This document shows, piece after piece, positions 50,584-53,266 of a stretch of DNA of 53,266 bases. Every line of letters begins with the position of its first letter. Within the stretch, counting starts at the first letter, position 1. The notes beneath the pieces are model-generated. The model was not told the origin of the DNA. It was given only the letters and a program-made list of their open reading frames with translations, and searched no databases. Both the position numbers and the translations under genes were made by a program. The DNA is taken from NCBI GenBank assembly GCA_022824765.1, contig JAJDZG010000163.1, positions 1 to 53,266 of the forward strand. The letters are read 5' to 3'. Source of the stretch: Dehalococcoidia bacterium. Its GTDB lineage: Bacteria > Chloroflexota > Dehalococcoidia > Bin125.

Positions 50584-52233
50584 ATGCCGAAGCGATTTAC
50601 TCCGCCCAAGCTGCACTACGACCTGTCGACCTTCAGTGGCGACGTGATGGGCGGTCTCACAGCGGCGATTGTCAGTCTGCCGGTGGCGCTGGCCTTCGGC
50701 CTCGCGGCCGGGCTGGGTCCGGCGGCGGGGATCTACGGCGCCGTCTCGGTGGGCTTCTTCGCCGCCGTGTTCGGCGGCACCCGCTCGCTCATATCGGGAC
50801 CGACCGGTTCCATGACTGTCGCCATGGCCGTGATCGTCACCGGCCACGCAGACAATGTCTCGGAAGCCTTTACGATCGTCGTCATCGCCGGCCTGATCCA
50901 GATGCTGTTCGGCCTGCTGAGAATCGGACGGTACGTTTCGTACACCCCCTACTCGGTCGTCTCAGGGTTCATGACCGGGGTCGGGATCATCATCATCCTG
51001 GTGCAGACCTTACCCTTCCTGGGCGTTGCCGTGGTTGCCGGCGGGCCCGTCGACACGCTGCGCAACTTGCCCGAGGTCTTCGAACACTTCGAGAGCAGTG
51101 CGGTCGCGATCGGCACCATCACCTTAGCCATAGCGTTGCTCTGGCCCAGGAGATTCCACCGATATCTGCCCTCGACCCTGGTCGCGCTGCTGATCGGGTC
51201 GCTCACCGGCGTCTTCTGGCTCACGGACGCCCCGTCGATCGGCGTGATCCCCACGGACTGGCCCTCGTTCACGTTGCCCGAGATGTCCCCCGCCGTGCTC
51301 CTGCGCTCGATTGAGCCGGCCCTGGTCATCGCGCTCGTCGGATCGGCGGACACGCTGCTCACCGCGCTGGTCGGGGACTCCATGACGAGAACGCGTCACG
51401 ACCCCAACAGGGAACTGCTGGCCCAAGGCGTGGGCAACGTCTTCAGCGGCGTCATCCAGGGTCTGCCCGGGTCCGGAGCCACGCCGAGCACCGTCGCCAA
51501 CATTCGTGCGGGCGGCAGCACCCTCGTCTCGGGAGTGCTCTCCGTGGCCGTTCTGCTCATGCTGGTGCTGATCCTGAGCGACGTCGTCGCCTCGATCCCG
51601 AATGCCGTCCTGGCCGGCATCCTCGTCAAAGTGGCGCTCGACACCATTGACTGGAGATTCGTCACCCGCATCCACAAGGTGCAGCGCGAGCACATGGTCG
51701 TGATGCTGCTCACGCTCGGCATGACGGTGTTTCTGGACCTCGTGACCGCCGTAGCGGTCGGCCTGATTGCCGCGGCCGTCACGAGTGCGCGACAGTTCGA
51801 GCGCCTCGAGATGGACAGCGTCCTCTCGATACCGATCTTGGACCGAACGCTCTTCGCCCTCGAGGACGATGAGGAACAGGACCGCTTCGCGGCCCGAGTC
51901 GGCTTGGTCGCCCTCAAGGGCACCTTTACCGTGGCCTCCTCCAGCAAGCTGATCGAGACCATCGGAGCAGACGTCAGAGAACACGAAGTCGTAATCCTCG
52001 ACTTCTCCGATACGGTCTATATGGACGACAGCGCCGCCCTCGTCGTCGAGCAACTCGTCGAGACCGCCATCAGCCAGGACACCGACTGCATCGTCTTGGG
52101 ACTCTCGGGCATGCCCGCCCGCAACCTGCAGGCGCTCGATGTCCTCAAACGCGTCCCGCCCGAACAGTTCGTCAGCGGTTGGGACGATGCAAGAGAAACA
52201 GCAGCCCGCCTGCTCGCCGATCATGGTGCATGA
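50584..52233 (+). CDS. SulP family anion transporter with STAS domain
   Basis: 549 residues from the ATG at 50584 (GAGG 7 nt before; the GTG one codon earlier is too close). About 10-12 membrane helices, opening with GDVMGGLTAAIVSLPVALAFGLAAGLGPAAGIYGAVSVGFFAAVFGGTRSLISGPTGSMTV, the SulP signature. NVFSGVIQGLPGSGATPSTVANIRAGG is also conserved. The C-terminal STAS domain (about 435-545) has VVILDFSDTVYMDDSAALVVEQL. Transports sulfate, bicarbonate or another anion; the PTGP-like segment does not decide which. The STAS domain probably regulates it. Confidence 0.93.
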   Translation: MPKRFTPPKLHYDLSTFSGDVMGGLTAAIVSLPVALAFGLAAGLGPAAGIYGAVSVGFFAAVFGGTRSLISGPTGSMTVAMAVIVTGHADNVSEAFTIVVIAGLIQMLFGLLRIGRYVSYTPYSVVSGFMTGVGIIIILVQTLPFLGVAVVAGGPVDTLRNLPEVFEHFESSAVAIGTITLAIALLWPRRFHRYLPSTLVALLIGSLTGVFWLTDAPSIGVIPTDWPSFTLPEMSPAVLLRSIEPALVIALVGSADTLLTALVGDSMTRTRHDPNRELLAQGVGNVFSGVIQGLPGSGATPSTVANIRAGGSTLVSGVLSVAVLLMLVLILSDVVASIPNAVLAGILVKVALDTIDWRFVTRIHKVQREHMVVMLLTLGMTVFLDLVTAVAVGLIAAAVTSARQFERLEMDSVLSIPILDRTLFALEDDEEQDRFAARVGLVALKGTFTVASSSKLIETIGADVREHEVVILDFSDTVYMDDSAALVVEQLVETAISQDTDCIVLGLSGMPARNLQALDVLKRVPPEQFVSGWDDARETAARLLADHGA

Positions 52234-52403
52234 AACAGAACGCGTCCCCGGCGGAGATCGCCCGCGTCGATGCGTTCAAAGTACGGCTCGGAAGCCCAGT
52301 CGACCGCCTCCACGACGAACCAGGCCAGGTGGTCCTCCGGCAACCAATCGCGCAGACTGGCCGGCCGCAAGTACTGTTGCTCACGCTCGCACGGCGGATA
52401 TCG
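52221..52403 (-). pseudogene. Truncated IS1182-like transposase N-terminus
   Basis: Minus-strand reading gives LRYPPCEREQQYLRPASLRDWLPEDHLAWFVVEAVDWASEPYFERI..., which matches the LLPPSLRDWLPEDHLAxFVxE opening of IS1182/IS5-type transposases. The reading ends in a stop at 52221 after about 60 residues, so the catalytic DDE part is missing. No start codon, ribosome site or inverted repeats are clear. It overlaps the end of the SulP gene by 13 nt. The rest of 52234-52551 shows no gene. Confidence 0.7.
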
Positions 52404-52551
52404 CAGCGATACGGCCCCCGCGCCCTACCTCACAAGCTCCCCCGGTCTGCCCAGCCTCAGTCCGACGGGTCTGCGAGACGGTTTGCGCGAAAGCCTGTGC
52501 TAGTATGTCCCCGCCAGTGGCGTCCGGTGCACTCACCTGAGGAGCCGAGAC

Positions 52552-53266
52552 ATGCGGACACGACTTCGGACTCTGCGGCTCCGGGATGTGTTCATGTTTG
52601 TGGCGGTTGGTGCCGTGGTGGCGATTGCGGTCGTTGTCGTTGGACGGGAACTGGGAGTCGGCCGCCAAGCCGTCGCAACCTTGGAAACGTCACATCAGGC
52701 GACTGAACCCGCAGAAGCTCCCGACCAAGCAGAGAGCACACTGACACTGTCGCTCGAGGCCGCTCCCTACTGTGAGACCGGCGGAGGTGTGGGCTTCTCT
52801 GGCTCAGTGTTCGAGTACGACGACGACGGTAACCCGGTCGGCCGCACGGATGTGGACCTCGGCTACGGCCGGATCGCAGAGACGGATGTCCGTTGGACCG
52901 TCACAGGCGGCACTGCGCCGTACCGGTTGACGATCGACAACGAACCTCGGGACGGCCACGGTGCCTACGAGGGAGCATCAGGCGTCGCCTCAGTCAGTTG
53001 CGCCCCCAATCCGGGCGAGGTCTTCTACGACGACTACGAGGAAAAGCGGCGTTACCGCGAAGACCCGATGATTGACTCTGGTCCGAAGACGATTCGCGCC
53101 GTTGTCACCGACGCCGCAGGTGCGACCGCGACTGCATCAATCGACATCTACGTGATTCTTCAGGCACACGACTCAGGCACGCCGCTGACCGCTGGTGAAA
53201 CGTACCGGCTCAATGGCACCCTATTCAAGATTCCCGACGGTGTCGAGGCGAAGATCGGTTCGGGCG
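52552..53266 (+). CDS. Secreted or membrane-anchored protein, cut by the window edge
   Basis: Open from the ATG at 52552 (GAGGAG 7 nt upstream) to the last base, so the track omits it for lack of a stop. At least 238 residues. N-terminal membrane segment (VFMFVAVGAVVAIAVVVVGREL) followed by an acidic linker, then a beta-rich extracellular part (APYCETGGGVGFSGSVFEYDDDG, WTVTGGTAPYRLTIDN, KTIRAVVTDAAGATATASIDIYV), reminiscent of Ig-like or PKD-like modules. TAGTAT upstream may be the -10 box. Family not recognised. Confidence 0.7.
   Translation, partial: MRTRLRTLRLRDVFMFVAVGAVVAIAVVVVGRELGVGRQAVATLETSHQATEPAEAPDQAESTLTLSLEAAPYCETGGGVGFSGSVFEYDDDGNPVGRTDVDLGYGRIAETDVRWTVTGGTAPYRLTIDNEPRDGHGAYEGASGVASVSCAPNPGEVFYDDYEEKRRYREDPMIDSGPKTIRAVVTDAAGATATASIDIYVILQAHDSGTPLTAGETYRLNGTLFKIPDGVEAKIGSG

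Noticed and set aside
50472-51314. 280-codon ORF overlapping the SulP gene
   Set aside because: Other-frame shadow; the SulP frame has the conserved motifs and the ribosome site.

Overview
The window is GC-rich bacterial chromosome with no phage, plasmid, CRISPR or rRNA content. The gene families fit a free-living or host-associated Chloroflexota, perhaps Dehalococcoidia/SAR202-like. The hints are several CaiB/BaiF CoA-transferases, crotonases and MFS carriers, an LL-diaminopimelate aminotransferase next to dapF, a Uma2 nuclease, and a radical SAM protein ending in the CUAEP tail. This placement is inferred from gene content only.

Left part (1-6.7 kb, minus strand): a purine operon purD-cupin-purB-purC-purS that runs off the left edge, then guaA with a nucleoside-deoxyribosyltransferase-like gene. 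6.7-15.3 kb (plus strand): housekeeping genes tsaC, rpiB, pgk, tpiA, miaA, dapF, a GNAT protein, an LL-DAP aminotransferase and hflX, tightly packed with overlapping stops and starts. 15.3-36.5 kb: accessory catabolism. It holds two CoA-transferases plus a decayed third, two crotonases, an SDR, an alpha/beta hydrolase, MFS, Rieske, SppA, flavin reductase, a DapB-like dehydrogenase, a methyltransferase and a CocE-type hydrolase, then nfuA and a radical SAM gene whose apparent stop TGA reads as selenocysteine in Cys-Sec-Ala-Glu-Pro. 36.5-46.2 kb: a frameshifted Calx-beta surface protein with a 14-G homopolymer, an HDAC-like amidohydrolase, a second MFS, an ATP-grasp ligase divergent from a Cu(I) ATPase, and a 0.6-kb block of palindromic repeats. 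46.2-53.3 kb: glpD, glpK and a small membrane protein, a DUF192 lipoprotein, tRNA-Met, a SulP transporter, an IS1182-like relic and a secreted protein cut by the right edge.

Three themes stand out. (1) A selenoprotein that ORF calling truncates. (2) A recurrent promoter geometry: ten protein genes have TANNNT followed by exactly 6 nt and then the start codon, which predicts leaderless mRNAs. In three of them the stop codon of the preceding gene supplies the first half of the -10 box. (3) Families of small palindromic repeats fill the gaps between genes, including an 80-92 bp composite of two different hairpins in conserved order.
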